Below are positions 43,870 to 52,773 of a stretch of 64,000 bases of DNA, piece by piece (position 1 is the first letter of the stretch; each line of letters starts with the position of its first letter). Below the pieces are notes generated by a model that did not search any database, had not been told where the DNA came from, and saw only the letters and a list, made by a program, of their open reading frames with translations. The stretch is from Defluviitaleaceae bacterium. GTDB lineage: Bacteria; Bacillota; Clostridia; Lachnospirales; WRAX01. The stretch covers positions 35,084-99,083 of the forward strand of contig WRAC01000003.1 of assembly GCA_009780415.1 (NCBI GenBank), read 5' to 3'. The position numbers and the translations under genes were made by a program.

Positions 43870-44112
43870 ATGAAAAAGACCAAGCGAACATATTTGCAAA
43901 AAACCGCATGGGGGTTTATTTTAAGCGCCGCGCTGCTTATGGCCGCGGTTATATGTTTGTGGAAATCTCCCGTGTTATGGGAGTTTTTTTTGCAGGAGAC
44001 GCTGCCGTATTATCAAAAAACAGATATTCCTTATATAACGCCTGAACCGGCACCCGAGCATGTAGATGAGGAATCTCTTCTTGCACTCCAAATAGTATTT
44101 TTTACAACATAA
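43870..44112 (+). CDS. Small membrane protein, 80 residues, unknown
   Basis: A basic start (MKKTKRTYLQKTA), one transmembrane helix (about residues 14-32), then a Pro- and acid-rich tail (ITPEPAPEHVDEE). It would place the C-terminal 45 residues outside the cell. No recognised family. No strong ribosome binding site (AAGGATG is 20 bases away), so expression may depend on the upstream gene. Confidence 0.45.
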   Translation: MKKTKRTYLQKTAWGFILSAALLMAAVICLWKSPVLWEFFLQETLPYYQKTDIPYITPEPAPEHVDEESLLALQIVFFTT

Positions 44113-44129
44113 AAATCATAAAAAATTGC

Positions 44130-44158
44130 TTGCACTGATACGTGCCCGGGTGTAGAAT
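44130..44158 (+). promoter_or_regulatory. Promoter of the amidohydrolase-upp pair
   Basis: TTGCAC (44130-44135), a 17-base spacer and TAGAAT (44153-44158), about 34 bp before the amidohydrolase ATG. Confidence 0.65.
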
Positions 44159-44191
44159 AATAAGAAATCACCTTCGGAGAGGATGGGGTAC

Positions 44192-45355
44192 ATGTTATTC
44201 ATTCGGAACGGCAGGGTCATGACAATGGAAGGGCAGGAATACGCGCGCGCGTCCATTTTGGTTGAAAGCGGCAAGATCAAGTCAATCGGAGAAAACCTTG
44301 AAGCGCCTGCGGGAGCGGAGATTATTGACGCGGAGGGTAAGTACGTGCTGCCCGGATTTATTGACGCGCATACGCATTTGGGGACGCATGAATCGTCCGT
44401 CCGCTGGGAAGGCGAGGATACCAACGAAATGACCGACCCTGTCACGCCGCATGTACGGGCGCTGGACAGCATTAACCCGATGGACGAAACCTTCCGCGAC
44501 AGCGTTTGCGGCGGTGTAACCGCGGTGATAGCCAGCCCGGGAAGCGCCAATGTGATCGGCGGGCAGACCGTTGCGATTAAAACGGGCGGCAGCATCCGCG
44601 TAGACGATCTGGTCATGAAACAGCCGCACTCCATGAAGTGCGCCCTTGGCGAAAACCCGAAGAATTGTTACGGGCAGATGAAAAAAACCGCGCCCATGAC
44701 GCGTATGGCCTCGGCGGCTATTTTCCGCGAAACCATGTTTAAAACCAAGGAATACCTTGAAAAAAAAGAAAATGCGTCTGAGGACGCGAAAAAACCGGAT
44801 TTTAACATGAAATACGAAGCCCTGATCCCCGTTATAAAAGGCGAGATACCCGTCCACTTCCACGCGCACAGGGCGGACGACATACATACCATCATACGCA
44901 TCACGAAGGAATTCAACCTTAAAGTTGTTCTGCTCCACTCAACCGACGGGCATCTTATCTGCGACAGCATTAAAGAAGCCGGGTATCCGGCGGTCATAGG
45001 CCCAACGCTGACCCATAAATCAAAGCCGGAAGTAACGAACAAAACATTTGAAACAGTTAACATAATGAACAAAGCCGGCATCCTGACATGCATTACCACC
45101 GACCACCCTGTAACGCCGCTCCAGCATCTGCCCGTGTGTGCCGCATTGAACGTTCATGCCGGGCTGGATGAAAGCGAGGCCTTGAAATCAATAACCATTT
45201 ACGCCGCCGAAATCATGGGGCTTGCCGACCGAATCGGGAGCCTTAAAGAAGGCAAGGATGCGGATATTGTTGTGTGGGACAAGCATCCGCTGCTGACAAC
45301 GGCGCACGCCGAAAAAGTTATAATCGACGGCAAATTGCTTTACTCCAGGGATTAG
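44192..45355 (+). CDS. Metal-dependent amidohydrolase (imidazolonepropionase-like)
   Basis: 387 residues. Beta-sandwich start (MLFIRNGRVMTMEGQ), PGFIDAHTHLGTHE (HxH ligands), VHFHAHRADD (His), VVLLHSTDGH (His) and TTDHPVTPLQ (Asp), ending in GSLKEGKDADIVVWDKHPL. This is the standard metal site of the amidohydrolase superfamily. The ATG at 44192 follows GGAGAGG by 9 bases; an ATG at 44183 overlaps the site. Substrate unknown. The 9-bp gap to upp suggests a common transcript and possibly a nucleobase or salvage link. Confidence 0.88.
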   Translation: MLFIRNGRVMTMEGQEYARASILVESGKIKSIGENLEAPAGAEIIDAEGKYVLPGFIDAHTHLGTHESSVRWEGEDTNEMTDPVTPHVRALDSINPMDETFRDSVCGGVTAVIASPGSANVIGGQTVAIKTGGSIRVDDLVMKQPHSMKCALGENPKNCYGQMKKTAPMTRMASAAIFRETMFKTKEYLEKKENASEDAKKPDFNMKYEALIPVIKGEIPVHFHAHRADDIHTIIRITKEFNLKVVLLHSTDGHLICDSIKEAGYPAVIGPTLTHKSKPEVTNKTFETVNIMNKAGILTCITTDHPVTPLQHLPVCAALNVHAGLDESEALKSITIYAAEIMGLADRIGSLKEGKDADIVVWDKHPLLTTAHAEKVIIDGKLLYSRD

Positions 45356-45364
45356 GGGGGCTTT

Positions 45365-45991
45365 ATGGGCACATTCAAAATTATAGATCATCCGCTGGTT
45401 CAGAATAAAATTGCCAAGCTGCGCTCCGTCCATACGGGAAACAAGGAATTCCGTGAGCTTGTTGAGGAAACGACGGCTCTTATCTGTTATGAGGCGACCC
45501 GTGACATCCCGTTGGTTGAGGTTGATGTGGAAACACCCATTTGTATGGCGAAAACCAAGGTAATAGATAAAAAGATCGCGCTGGTGCCAATCCTTAGGGC
45601 GGGTATTGGCATGGTGAACGGCCTTATTAACCTTATACCCACGGCGAAAGTGGGGCATATAGGTATGTACAGGGATCCGGAATCGCTCAAGCCCGTCGAA
45701 TACTTTTGCAAGCTCCCGCCCGACATTGCCGAACGCGAGGTTCTTTTACTTGACCCGATGCTTGCCACGGGCGGCACCGTATCAGCGGCTATCACTTATT
45801 TAAAGGAAAAGGGCTGTGTAAATATAAAATTTCTTTGCCTCATTTCTTGTCCAGAGGGTAGAATCCGGATTGAGGAAGACCATCCCGATGTGAATGTTTA
45901 TACTGCCGCGCATGACGAGAGACTGAACGAATTGAGCTACATAGTTCCCGGGCTTGGCGACGCGGGGGACAGGCTGTTTGGAACAAAGTAA
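45365..45991 (+). CDS. upp: Uracil phosphoribosyltransferase
   Basis: 208 residues. [20 protein letters not shown] at the N-terminus, [13 protein letters not shown], and the PRPP-binding [16 protein letters not shown]. It makes UMP from uracil and PRPP in pyrimidine salvage. GGGGGG lies 6 bases before the ATG. Length and all motifs match the family. No pyrR attenuator was seen before it. Confidence 0.95.
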   Translation: MGTFKIIDHPLVQNKIAKLRSVHTGNKEFRELVEETTALICYEATRDIPLVEVDVETPICMAKTKVIDKKIALVPILRAGIGMVNGLINLIPTAKVGHIGMYRDPESLKPVEYFCKLPPDIAEREVLLLDPMLATGGTVSAAITYLKEKGCVNIKFLCLISCPEGRIRIEEDHPDVNVYTAAHDERLNELSYIVPGLGDAGDRLFGTK

Positions 45992-46010
45992 AAGGTAAAA
46001 GGTAAAAAGT
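45986..46010. repeat. Short tandem repeat after upp
   Basis: Three copies of a 7-bp unit (GTAAAAG, GTAAAAG, GTAAAAA) spanning the upp stop codon. Possible slippage site; no function evident. Confidence 0.5.
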
Positions 46011-46060
46011 AATAATTATTTCTGTTTATCAAATACTATATTATACGAGGAGTGATAAAC

Positions 46061-46573
46061 ATGAAAAAATATATGCTTTTTGCTGTTATGTTTTTATTGA
46101 CCGGGTGCGTTGCCGCAAATAACGCGGGGATGCTTTTGGATGAGGGTATTCCGCTTGATGGGATGGAGCGGGCTTATAAACCTGACAGATCGTATTATGT
46201 TGACGGGCGTGAAATGGAATTTGAAGAATGTGACGGAATGGGTATATTTAATAATGACGTTTCGCGCCGCGAGGAAGATATAAACGCGTATATCAAGGAA
46301 TTGGACGGAGTCGAAAGCGCAAACGCCTTAATAAACGGCCGCGCCGCTATAATAGGCATACGTTTCTGCGGAAATCCGGACACGGAAGATATTAAGAGAA
46401 TAAAACAGAGCGTGAAGGAACACGCTCTGGGTTTCGATTCTGATTTAATAAGAGTAGCGGTTACCGCCGCGCCCGAGCTGTACGAACGTACATCGGGCGC
46501 GGCGGTAACCGAACAAAAATCGCATGTTACACCCCGGTACAAGCGTTTGTTTCCGGTAATACCTACATTCTGA
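46061..46573 (+). CDS. YhcN/YlaJ-type sporulation lipoprotein
   Basis: 170 residues. A lipoprotein signal with lipobox LLTGC (Cys16) precedes a single YhcN/YlaJ-like domain (INAYIKELDGVESANALINGRAAIIGI ... IKRIKQSVKEHALGFDSDLIRVAVTAAPEL). Family proteins are made during sporulation and attached to spore membranes. The ATG at 46061 has GAGGAG 9 bases before it. Oddly, the 3' half of the gene contains two strong hairpins (46406-46429 and 46458-46511), the second encoding the segment between VAVTAAPEL and GAAVTEQ. Convergent with the PBP1A gene. Confidence 0.82.
   Translation: MKKYMLFAVMFLLTGCVAANNAGMLLDEGIPLDGMERAYKPDRSYYVDGREMEFEECDGMGIFNNDVSRREEDINAYIKELDGVESANALINGRAAIIGIRFCGNPDTEDIKRIKQSVKEHALGFDSDLIRVAVTAAPELYERTSGAAVTEQKSHVTPRYKRLFPVIPTF
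46406..46429. repeat. Hairpin inside the sporulation lipoprotein gene
   Basis: CAGAGCGTG, loop AAGGAA, CACGCTCTG: a perfect 9-bp stem within the coding sequence. Confidence 0.55.
46458..46511. repeat. 54-bp near-perfect palindrome inside the lipoprotein gene
   Basis: A 19-bp GC-rich arm CGGTTACCGCCGCGCCCGA (46458-46476) is repeated in exact inverse at 46493-46511. Inside it TGTACG-AA-CGTACA adds 6 more base pairs, with GC bulged on one side only. All bases lie in the reading frame. Such a hairpin would be extremely stable in mRNA. Confidence 0.75.
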
Positions 46574-46618
46574 ATTTTATTTTCTGACATAAAAGACACA
46601 AGAGGCTGGATATTATAT

Positions 46619-49324
46619 CTAATCCTCCGGATCTCCGGTATAATATTGGATCCCGCCCGGGGTATCTGTTGGCGCCGGGCCGAAAATGTTCTCGAAAACG
46701 TTGCCTTCATCCGGTTCGTCCATGAATATATGGTCATGCCCGTCATCGTATGACGGCGTGTATATTGTGACGGGCTGAGTGCCGTAATGGTTATGCACGG
46801 CGCAGTAGTGACGCGGTTTTTCGTATTGGTCGCGTACGGAGCTGTCGCCGAAATACGGCACGGTGCGGATGATCCCGATTACCGTGTCCAAATGATCCCA
46901 CGGGCAATTCTGTGTAGGTAATGCCCAAGGCGTTTCGCCGGCTATGCCTACGCAAATCTCGAAAGCGGCGTGGACATCGCAATATGCCTGGGGTTCGGTG
47001 CCGACCTCAAAGAACTCCTGCCGAACCTGGCTTCCGCGCCACGCTTCATCGCACAAGCCGGGTATCGGCAAGAGACCGCTCATATTACAAACGGAATGCC
47101 TTTCCACACCGGGAGGCCTGATAAAATCCCTCTGCGGCAAGCCCCTGTGGATTTCCTCCATAATGGTCCTCCACAGCCCAAGGTGCACGGCTTCGTTACG
47201 GGTTGCGCTGCTAAACTCACGCGGCTTGTCATATCCCACCCAGACGGACGCGGCATAATAGGGGGTATAGCCGGCGTACCATTGGTCACGCGTTCTGCTG
47301 GTGGTACCGGTTTTACCGGCGGCAGCCATGGTGACGCCGTTGCCTAAACGCGCGCGTGAACCGGTTCCGTGCCGCATAACATCGGCCATTATATCCGTCA
47401 TTATAAACGCCGTGGTCGGGCGCATTATCCGCTCCGGTTCGTGAATGGTGTTATCCAGGATGATATCGCCGTTGTGGTTCATAACCCTTGTATAAAAAAT
47501 CGGTTTATTATACATCCCTTGATTTGCTATGGCGGCGTAGGCAGCCGTAAGCTCAAGCGGCGAAACGCCGTGCGTCATACCGCCCAGCGCGATAGCCGAA
47601 AGGTTTTTGTCATCGTTTACCAGTGAGGTAAAACCAAACCCGTCCAAATAGTCAAGAGCGTTTTGAATACCCACCATTTCCAAGGCTTTTACGGTAATAA
47701 CGTTCATACTGTCAATCATGGCTCTGCGTACGGAGTTTAATCCGCGGTACCCGCCCGTGTACCAGTTCCTTGGCCATTCCTCAATTCTGCCGTCGTCGTG
47801 GGTATGGATGCGCGGCACGTCGTCAAAAACCGTTGCGGCGGTTAATATACCCGAATCTATCCCCGCCGCGAAAACAAAGGTCTTGAACGTGGAACCGGGC
47901 TGACGTGTGGACCGTACTGCGCGGTTCAGGCCCATATCAAGCCGCTTCTCACCCCTGCCGCCCGCGAAAGCCACCACATGGCCCGTCGCGTGGTCCATAA
48001 CCACAAAAGCGCTCTGGGGCTGGATTACGGGTATTACAAGCGGCGGCGCGACAAGTCGGTCTCCCTCGCGCAATACCCTGTCCAAATATCTTTCCACATG
48101 AGCGTCCACTTCGGCAAGGCTGCTGACAATGCCCTTACTCGTTGTATTTGACACCCGGCGCGTCAATCCGGTATTATCATTCCTAATGCTGGCGATAATC
48201 TCAACCTCAACTTCATATTCCCGCGAAGGAAACAGCGCGTCGTTCAAGTACGCGGCGTCCACGATGCTCTGTATGCGCTCGTCCATGGTCGAAACAATCG
48301 TCAGGCCCTTGTTGTAAATCCAGTTTGTGGCCTGCTGGCTGGTCAGGTTATATTCCCGCATCAGATCCGCTCTTACCTGGCGGATCAACTCATCCGTAAA
48401 ATAACTGTGGGCAGAATTTTGCTCGCTTGCAATCTGCGCAACCAGGGCCACGCGCTCATAAACATCATCCGCCAAAGCTTCATCATATTCAGCCCTTGTT
48501 ATAAATCCAAAGCTTAACATATTGTCAAGCACTATCTGACGCCTTACCGCGTTGTTTTGGGGATTGCGGATAGGCGAAAACCTCACCGGATTAGATGTTA
48601 TAGCCGCAATTACCGTCGATTCGGACAGCGTAAGCTCCCAAACGTTTTTACCGAAATAAAGCAGGGCCGCCGCCTGGACGCCGTCCGCGCCATGGGCGAG
48701 GTGGACGCTGTTCATGTAAATCTCGAGGATATAATCCTTAGCCGCCGCTTTTGAACCCAGCTTCGCTATAAGTTCCTGCTCCATGTCAATCGCAAGAACC
48801 TGCTCCTGAAGCTTTGTTTCAAAGGTATTGCGCCTGTGACCAAGCATCATTTTAATGACCTGCTGGGTGATAGTGCTGGCGCCTTCGGTGCCGCCCGTAA
48901 CGGTTACCCACAGCGCCCGGCCCATTGAGCGGAAATCAATGCCGTCATGCTCGAAGAAACGCGCGTCCTCAATGGCGACAATCGCCAGCTTCATATGGTC
49001 CGGGATCATGGAACTGGGAGCGTACTCGCGGTTTTCGCCGCCTTCCAGGCGTATCAGCTCTTCTCCGCGCCAGTTTACTATTACACTGTTATAATTATCA
49101 TCCAGATCGATATCGTCGAAAATCTTCGTTATGTTCGGCGCGCGGTCAATTATACTAAGATATGCGCCCAAAAGCATAGCCACAGCGCCCGCCGCCGCCA
49201 TCATCGCCAAAATCAGCATAACGCGCATTATTATTACGGCTATTTTGTTTTTTGTCTTTTTCAACGCCGATTTGTACATCCGCCTCATGCGGCGTTCATT
49301 AAGAAGCTGGTTCGAGTAGTCCAT
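46619..49324 (-). CDS. ponA: Class A penicillin-binding protein 1A
   Basis: 901 residues, bifunctional wall synthase. A cytoplasmic basic tail, membrane helix at about 28-56, GT51 transglycosylase with catalytic Glu119 in EDARFFEHDGID and TEGASTITQQ, then transpeptidase with STFK (Ser478, Lys481), SMN (539-541) and KTG (671-673). A C-terminal extension of about 170 residues contains several Cys and an acidic tail (FMDEPDEGNVFENIFG). It polymerises and crosslinks peptidoglycan at the outer face of the membrane. AAAGGA precedes the ATG, and it is divergent from yunB. Confidence 0.95.
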   Translation of the reverse strand: MDYSNQLLNERRMRRMYKSALKKTKNKIAVIIMRVMLILAMMAAAGAVAMLLGAYLSIIDRAPNITKIFDDIDLDDNYNSVIVNWRGEELIRLEGGENREYAPSSMIPDHMKLAIVAIEDARFFEHDGIDFRSMGRALWVTVTGGTEGASTITQQVIKMMLGHRRNTFETKLQEQVLAIDMEQELIAKLGSKAAAKDYILEIYMNSVHLAHGADGVQAAALLYFGKNVWELTLSESTVIAAITSNPVRFSPIRNPQNNAVRRQIVLDNMLSFGFITRAEYDEALADDVYERVALVAQIASEQNSAHSYFTDELIRQVRADLMREYNLTSQQATNWIYNKGLTIVSTMDERIQSIVDAAYLNDALFPSREYEVEVEIIASIRNDNTGLTRRVSNTTSKGIVSSLAEVDAHVERYLDRVLREGDRLVAPPLVIPVIQPQSAFVVMDHATGHVVAFAGGRGEKRLDMGLNRAVRSTRQPGSTFKTFVFAAGIDSGILTAATVFDDVPRIHTHDDGRIEEWPRNWYTGGYRGLNSVRRAMIDSMNVITVKALEMVGIQNALDYLDGFGFTSLVNDDKNLSAIALGGMTHGVSPLELTAAYAAIANQGMYNKPIFYTRVMNHNGDIILDNTIHEPERIMRPTTAFIMTDIMADVMRHGTGSRARLGNGVTMAAAGKTGTTSRTRDQWYAGYTPYYAASVWVGYDKPREFSSATRNEAVHLGLWRTIMEEIHRGLPQRDFIRPPGVERHSVCNMSGLLPIPGLCDEAWRGSQVRQEFFEVGTEPQAYCDVHAAFEICVGIAGETPWALPTQNCPWDHLDTVIGIIRTVPYFGDSSVRDQYEKPRHYCAVHNHYGTQPVTIYTPSYDDGHDHIFMDEPDEGNVFENIFGPAPTDTPGGIQYYTGDPED

Positions 49325-49429
49325 TTTTTCTCATCAATTCCTTTAATATTGTTATTAACGGCTTTGAACTGGCGTAAACATTATATTATATAACGTATTG
49401 CGTTATAAATAAGTTCCCAAAGGCCTTAT

Positions 49430-50119
49430 ATGCCATACAGATCAAGAATAAGGAAAAGAGCCGCGAAAAGGCATTATTCAAGACGCAGCAGGGTGCGGGG
49501 AACGCTGTTTATAATATTAACGGCGTTTTCCCTGATGACCGTTCTGTTTGTAAGCCTTGTTGACAGGCGGCTAATGCCTGCGGTTATACATATTGAGGAG
49601 TACCGGATAAACGCGCGGATGAACCAGGCCATAAATACTGCGCTGGCTGAGCTGGCGGAATCAAGCGGCGGCGGGCGGCTTGTTTCCGAGGATTTTTACG
49701 TTGCGGAACGCGCGCCGGACGGCAGGATAACTTCCCTTGCCGCAAACGTCATCCTGATAAACGAAATCAGCGCCGGCCTTTCCCATTCCTTGCTGAAATC
49801 GCTGTCCAAACCCGTTACGGAGCGCGTCAGCGTACCCATAGGCACGCTTCTCGGCTTGGAATGGCTTGCAAACATCGGCCCAACCTACAGCATACGCGTA
49901 ATGCCCGTTGGCGCGGCTAATGTTGAATATAACACATCTTTCACCTCCGCCGGGATAAACCAGATCAACTTCCAAGTCTGGCTGACGGTAAAGGCGACGA
50001 TGCAAATCGTGAACCCCTTGCAATCACGCGAGATTGACGTGGAACGCTCGATCCCGCTTGTAAACACCGTATTTGCGGGTGAAATACCGGAGGTATATTT
50101 ATGGCCGATGGGACGGTAA
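49430..50119 (+). CDS. yunB: Sporulation protein YunB
   Basis: 229 residues. A basic start, a transmembrane helix (about 22-42), then EYRINARMNQAINTALAEL, VILINEISAGLSHSLLKSL and VSVPIGTLLGLEWLANIGP, which are hallmarks of YunB, a protein needed for normal sporulation and expressed in the mother cell in Bacillus. Length fits (about 230-250). The ribosome binding site is short (AAAGG, 7 bases). Convergent with rarA, 6 bp apart. Confidence 0.9.
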   Translation: MPYRSRIRKRAAKRHYSRRSRVRGTLFIILTAFSLMTVLFVSLVDRRLMPAVIHIEEYRINARMNQAINTALAELAESSGGGRLVSEDFYVAERAPDGRITSLAANVILINEISAGLSHSLLKSLSKPVTERVSVPIGTLLGLEWLANIGPTYSIRVMPVGAANVEYNTSFTSAGINQINFQVWLTVKATMQIVNPLQSREIDVERSIPLVNTVFAGEIPEVYLWPMGR

Positions 50120-50125
50120 TAAAAA

Positions 50126-51442
50126 TTACCCGCGAAGCTTATCCAAGGTTTCCTTAATCCGCTTCTCAACCCCGTTCTCTGAAGGTTCGTAGTAAACCCG
50201 TCCCACCAGCTCATCCGGTAAATACAGCTGTTTCACAAAGGAACCGGGGTAGTCGTGCGCGTATTTGTAATCAACCCCGTGCCCCAGCTTGGCGGCGCTT
50301 TTGTACGCCGTATCGCGCAGGTGCATGGGAATGCCGGATATCTGCGTGTTGCGGACATCATCCATAGCCTTGGCGATAGCGGCGACGGCGGCGTTTGACT
50401 TAGGAGCGCAGGCAATATAGGCCACAGCTTGGGATAAGATGATTTGAGCTTCTGGAAATCCAATGAAATCAACGGCCTGAGCCGCCGCCGTAGCGACAAG
50501 CAGCGCGTGAGGGTCGGCGTTGCCCACATCCTCTGCGGCGTGGATAACGATACGCCTTGCAATAAAAGTGGGCGGCTCCCCGGCGTAAATCATCCGCGCC
50601 AGATAATATATGGCGGCATCCGGATCAGACCCCCGCATACTCTTTATAAACGCCGATACGGTGTCGTAATGGTTGTCCCCGTCACGTTCATAGTTTAGCG
50701 CGCGTTTTTGGATGCACTCCTGCGCCGTGGCGATATCTATGCGGATGTTGCCGTCAGCACCGGGCGCGGTTGTAAGAACCGCCAGCTCCAACCCGTTCAA
50801 ACCGGCGCGGGCGTCCCCGTTTGCCCTGTCCGCCAAAAATTCGAGCGCGTCTTCGTCAATACGGGCGTTGTACATGCCCAGACCGTTTTCCTTATCCGAA
50901 ACGGCGCGCAAAAGCAAGGCCTTGATATGTTCCTTATCAAGATGATTAAGCCTGAATATGATTGAACGCGACACCAATGCCTTGATTACCTCAAAATACG
51001 GGTTTTCCGTGGTCGCGCCTATAAGTATGACCGTGCCTTCCTCCACATGGGGTAAAAGCGCGTCCTGCTGAGCCTTATTAAAACGGTGGATTTCGTCAAT
51101 AAATAATATAGTGCGCCGGCCCGTCATGCCCATGGCGGCCTTCGCGTTATCAACGGCGGCCTTTATATCCTTTATACCGGACGTAACGGCGTTTAGGCGC
51201 GTAAACTCGGCTTTAGTAGTGTTCGCGATGATCTGCGCCAGAGTGGTCTTGCCCGTACCCGGAGGCCCGTAAAGGATAATGCTCTGCACCCGGTCAGCTT
51301 GAATAGCGCGGTATAAAAGCGTCCCCTTGCCAACGACGTCCTCCTGCCCGACAAATTCGTCAAGTGTCCGCGGGCGCATACGGGCGGCAAGCGGCGCCTG
51401 CTTTTTCATTTCCTGCCCGCGCCTGTAATCAAAAATATCCAT
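50126..51442 (-). CDS. rarA: Replication-associated recombination protein RarA (MgsA)
   Basis: 438 residues. AAA+ domain with PRTLDEFVGQEDVVG, Walker A GPPGTGKTT, Walker B ILFIDEIHRFNKAQQDALLPHVEEG, sensor I GATTENP and sensor II region, then the MgsA C-terminal tetramerisation domain (SMRGSDPDAAIYYLARM; YPGSFVKQLYLPDELVGRVYYEPSENG). It acts at stalled replication forks. All ATPase motifs are intact. It is divergent from the zinc-ribbon/mcsA operon. Confidence 0.95.
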   Translation of the reverse strand: MDIFDYRRGQEMKKQAPLAARMRPRTLDEFVGQEDVVGKGTLLYRAIQADRVQSIILYGPPGTGKTTLAQIIANTTKAEFTRLNAVTSGIKDIKAAVDNAKAAMGMTGRRTILFIDEIHRFNKAQQDALLPHVEEGTVILIGATTENPYFEVIKALVSRSIIFRLNHLDKEHIKALLLRAVSDKENGLGMYNARIDEDALEFLADRANGDARAGLNGLELAVLTTAPGADGNIRIDIATAQECIQKRALNYERDGDNHYDTVSAFIKSMRGSDPDAAIYYLARMIYAGEPPTFIARRIVIHAAEDVGNADPHALLVATAAAQAVDFIGFPEAQIILSQAVAYIACAPKSNAAVAAIAKAMDDVRNTQISGIPMHLRDTAYKSAAKLGHGVDYKYAHDYPGSFVKQLYLPDELVGRVYYEPSENGVEKRIKETLDKLRG

Positions 51443-51509
51443 GAAAACCCTCTTTTATCTTTTTTTGTGTTTTTTTGTGCTTTTTGTGGTTGAAAAATAA
51501 TAAACATAC

Positions 51510-51539
51510 TTGCGGTTAAACCGTATAAAGAGATATAAT
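51510..51539 (+). promoter_or_regulatory. Promoter of the zinc ribbon-mcsA-mcsB-clpC operon
   Basis: TTGCGG (51510-51515), an 18-base spacer and TATAAT (51534-51539). A short palindrome CGGTTAAACCG (51513-51523) overlaps the -35 edge. No CtsR-type heptad repeat (GGTCAAA) or CIRCE element was seen between 51443 and 51582. Confidence 0.7.
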
Positions 51540-51581
51540 AATAATAACAATAAATTGTCAACACTTTTTTGGGAGGGGAAT

Positions 51582-52178
51582 ATGGATAATATTAAGGGAA
51601 CGCTTACAAATGTCACAAAAACCGTATATAAAACCTCGAAAGGCTTTTTGAAATCAACAAAACTGACGCTAGACCTCTCCGGCGAGGAAGCAAAACTCAA
51701 GAACCTCTATATTGACATCGGCAAAAAGGTTCACGAAATCTACATGTACGGCGGCAGCTTGGGAAAGTTTTTTGACGAAAAATACGAGGAACTCATGGAA
51801 TGCGAACGCAAGATAGACATCCTAAGAAAAGACCTTGACAACGCAAAGGGAAACCGTACCTGTTCAAAATGCGGCAAAACCGTTTCGTTTACGTCCGAAT
51901 TCTGCCCCAAATGCGGGACGAATCTGGAGGCGAGAGCCGAAATACAAGAACCAAGAATGATTGAAACCAGTTACAGAAATGAAATAAGGAGCGAAAGCCC
52001 CGAGGTATCGTATATAACCCCGGTTGCCGCTCCGCCCGCCCCGCCGCCGATTCATACGGCCGTTCCCCCGGCCGCCCGTGAAATAACCCCCGGCGCGGTT
52101 TCCAGGCAGTGCCAGATTTGCGGCAGGGATAACGCCGCCGAAAACAAGTTCTGTTTTTCGTGCGGCAGGATATTGTAA
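51582..52178 (+). CDS. Zinc-ribbon protein in the mcsA operon
   Basis: 198 residues. The helical first half (LTNVTKTVYKTSKGFLKSTKLTLDLS ... LGKFFDEKYEELMECERKIDILRKDL) looks like a coiled-coil; it is followed by a zinc ribbon (CSKCGKTV ... FCPKCGTN), a Pro-rich linker and a second ribbon (CQICGRDN ... FCFSCGR). Zinc-ribbon pairs of this type occur in many clostridial proteins without known function. The ATG at 51582 has GGGAGGGG 5 bases upstream. It occupies the position where ctsR usually precedes mcsA, and mcsA starts 16 bp after it. Confidence 0.8.
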   Translation: MDNIKGTLTNVTKTVYKTSKGFLKSTKLTLDLSGEEAKLKNLYIDIGKKVHEIYMYGGSLGKFFDEKYEELMECERKIDILRKDLDNAKGNRTCSKCGKTVSFTSEFCPKCGTNLEARAEIQEPRMIETSYRNEIRSESPEVSYITPVAAPPAPPPIHTAVPPAAREITPGAVSRQCQICGRDNAAENKFCFSCGRIL

Positions 52179-52194
52179 ATCAAGGAATGATTTT

Positions 52195-52773
52195 ATGTAT
52201 TGTGACAAATGCCATAAAAACCCGGCTTCCGTTCATGTGGAACGGATTGTAAACGGCGCGAAGACAGAATATAATCTGTGTATGCATTGCGCCGCGCATG
52301 AACGCTCCGATGCAGGCGGCGATATGTCTTTTGACAAGATGATTAAGGAATTCCTGGGAAGCATAATAGGAAGCCTTAGCGGATATTCCGGCGGTCTGCA
52401 CTTTTTAGGGCCTGACATACACAATGGACAGGCCGTGGCGGAAATTCCCGCATGCCAATCCTGCGGCGTATCGTTCGACGAGCTGCGAGAAGAGGGCAAG
52501 CTGGGCTGCGTCAATTGCTACAAGGCCTTCCGCCCGCAAATAGACACGATATTAAAAAACGTCCATGGCAGCAGCGAGCATACGGGCAAAACGCCAAAGA
52601 AAGCCCCGCGTGAATTGATACTCCGCCGCGAGGTTGAAACCATGAAGCGCGGCTTGCGTGAAGCTATTGAAAGAGAACAATATGAAATAGCGGCGGAACT
52701 GCGCGATAAAATCCGTTCCGCCGAAGCCGAGCTGTATAAACAAGGCGCGGAAAGCGGGGAATTCAAGGTATGA
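52195..52773 (+). CDS. mcsA: Protein-arginine kinase activator McsA
   Basis: 192 residues. Two zinc-binding Cys pairs at the N-terminus (YCDKCHKNPASVHV ... CMHC) and two in the middle (CQSCGVSFDELR ... GCVNC), then a UVR motif at the C-terminus (LREAIEREQYEIAAELRDKIRSAE). It activates the arginine kinase McsB. AAGGA precedes the ATG, and its stop overlaps the mcsB start (ATGA). In Bacillus it also links heavy-metal and thiol stress to CtsR, which is not encoded here. Confidence 0.95.
   Translation: MYCDKCHKNPASVHVERIVNGAKTEYNLCMHCAAHERSDAGGDMSFDKMIKEFLGSIIGSLSGYSGGLHFLGPDIHNGQAVAEIPACQSCGVSFDELREEGKLGCVNCYKAFRPQIDTILKNVHGSSEHTGKTPKKAPRELILRREVETMKRGLREAIEREQYEIAAELRDKIRSAEAELYKQGAESGEFKV

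Noticed and set aside
45986..46010. 7-bp tandem repeat as a phase-variation switch
   Set aside because: It lies at the stop codon of upp and outside a promoter or the following start region, and has only three units.
51443..51582. CtsR or HrcA (CIRCE) operator upstream of the clp operon
   Set aside because: No tandem GGTCAAA-like heptads and no TTAGCACTC half-sites were found on either strand.
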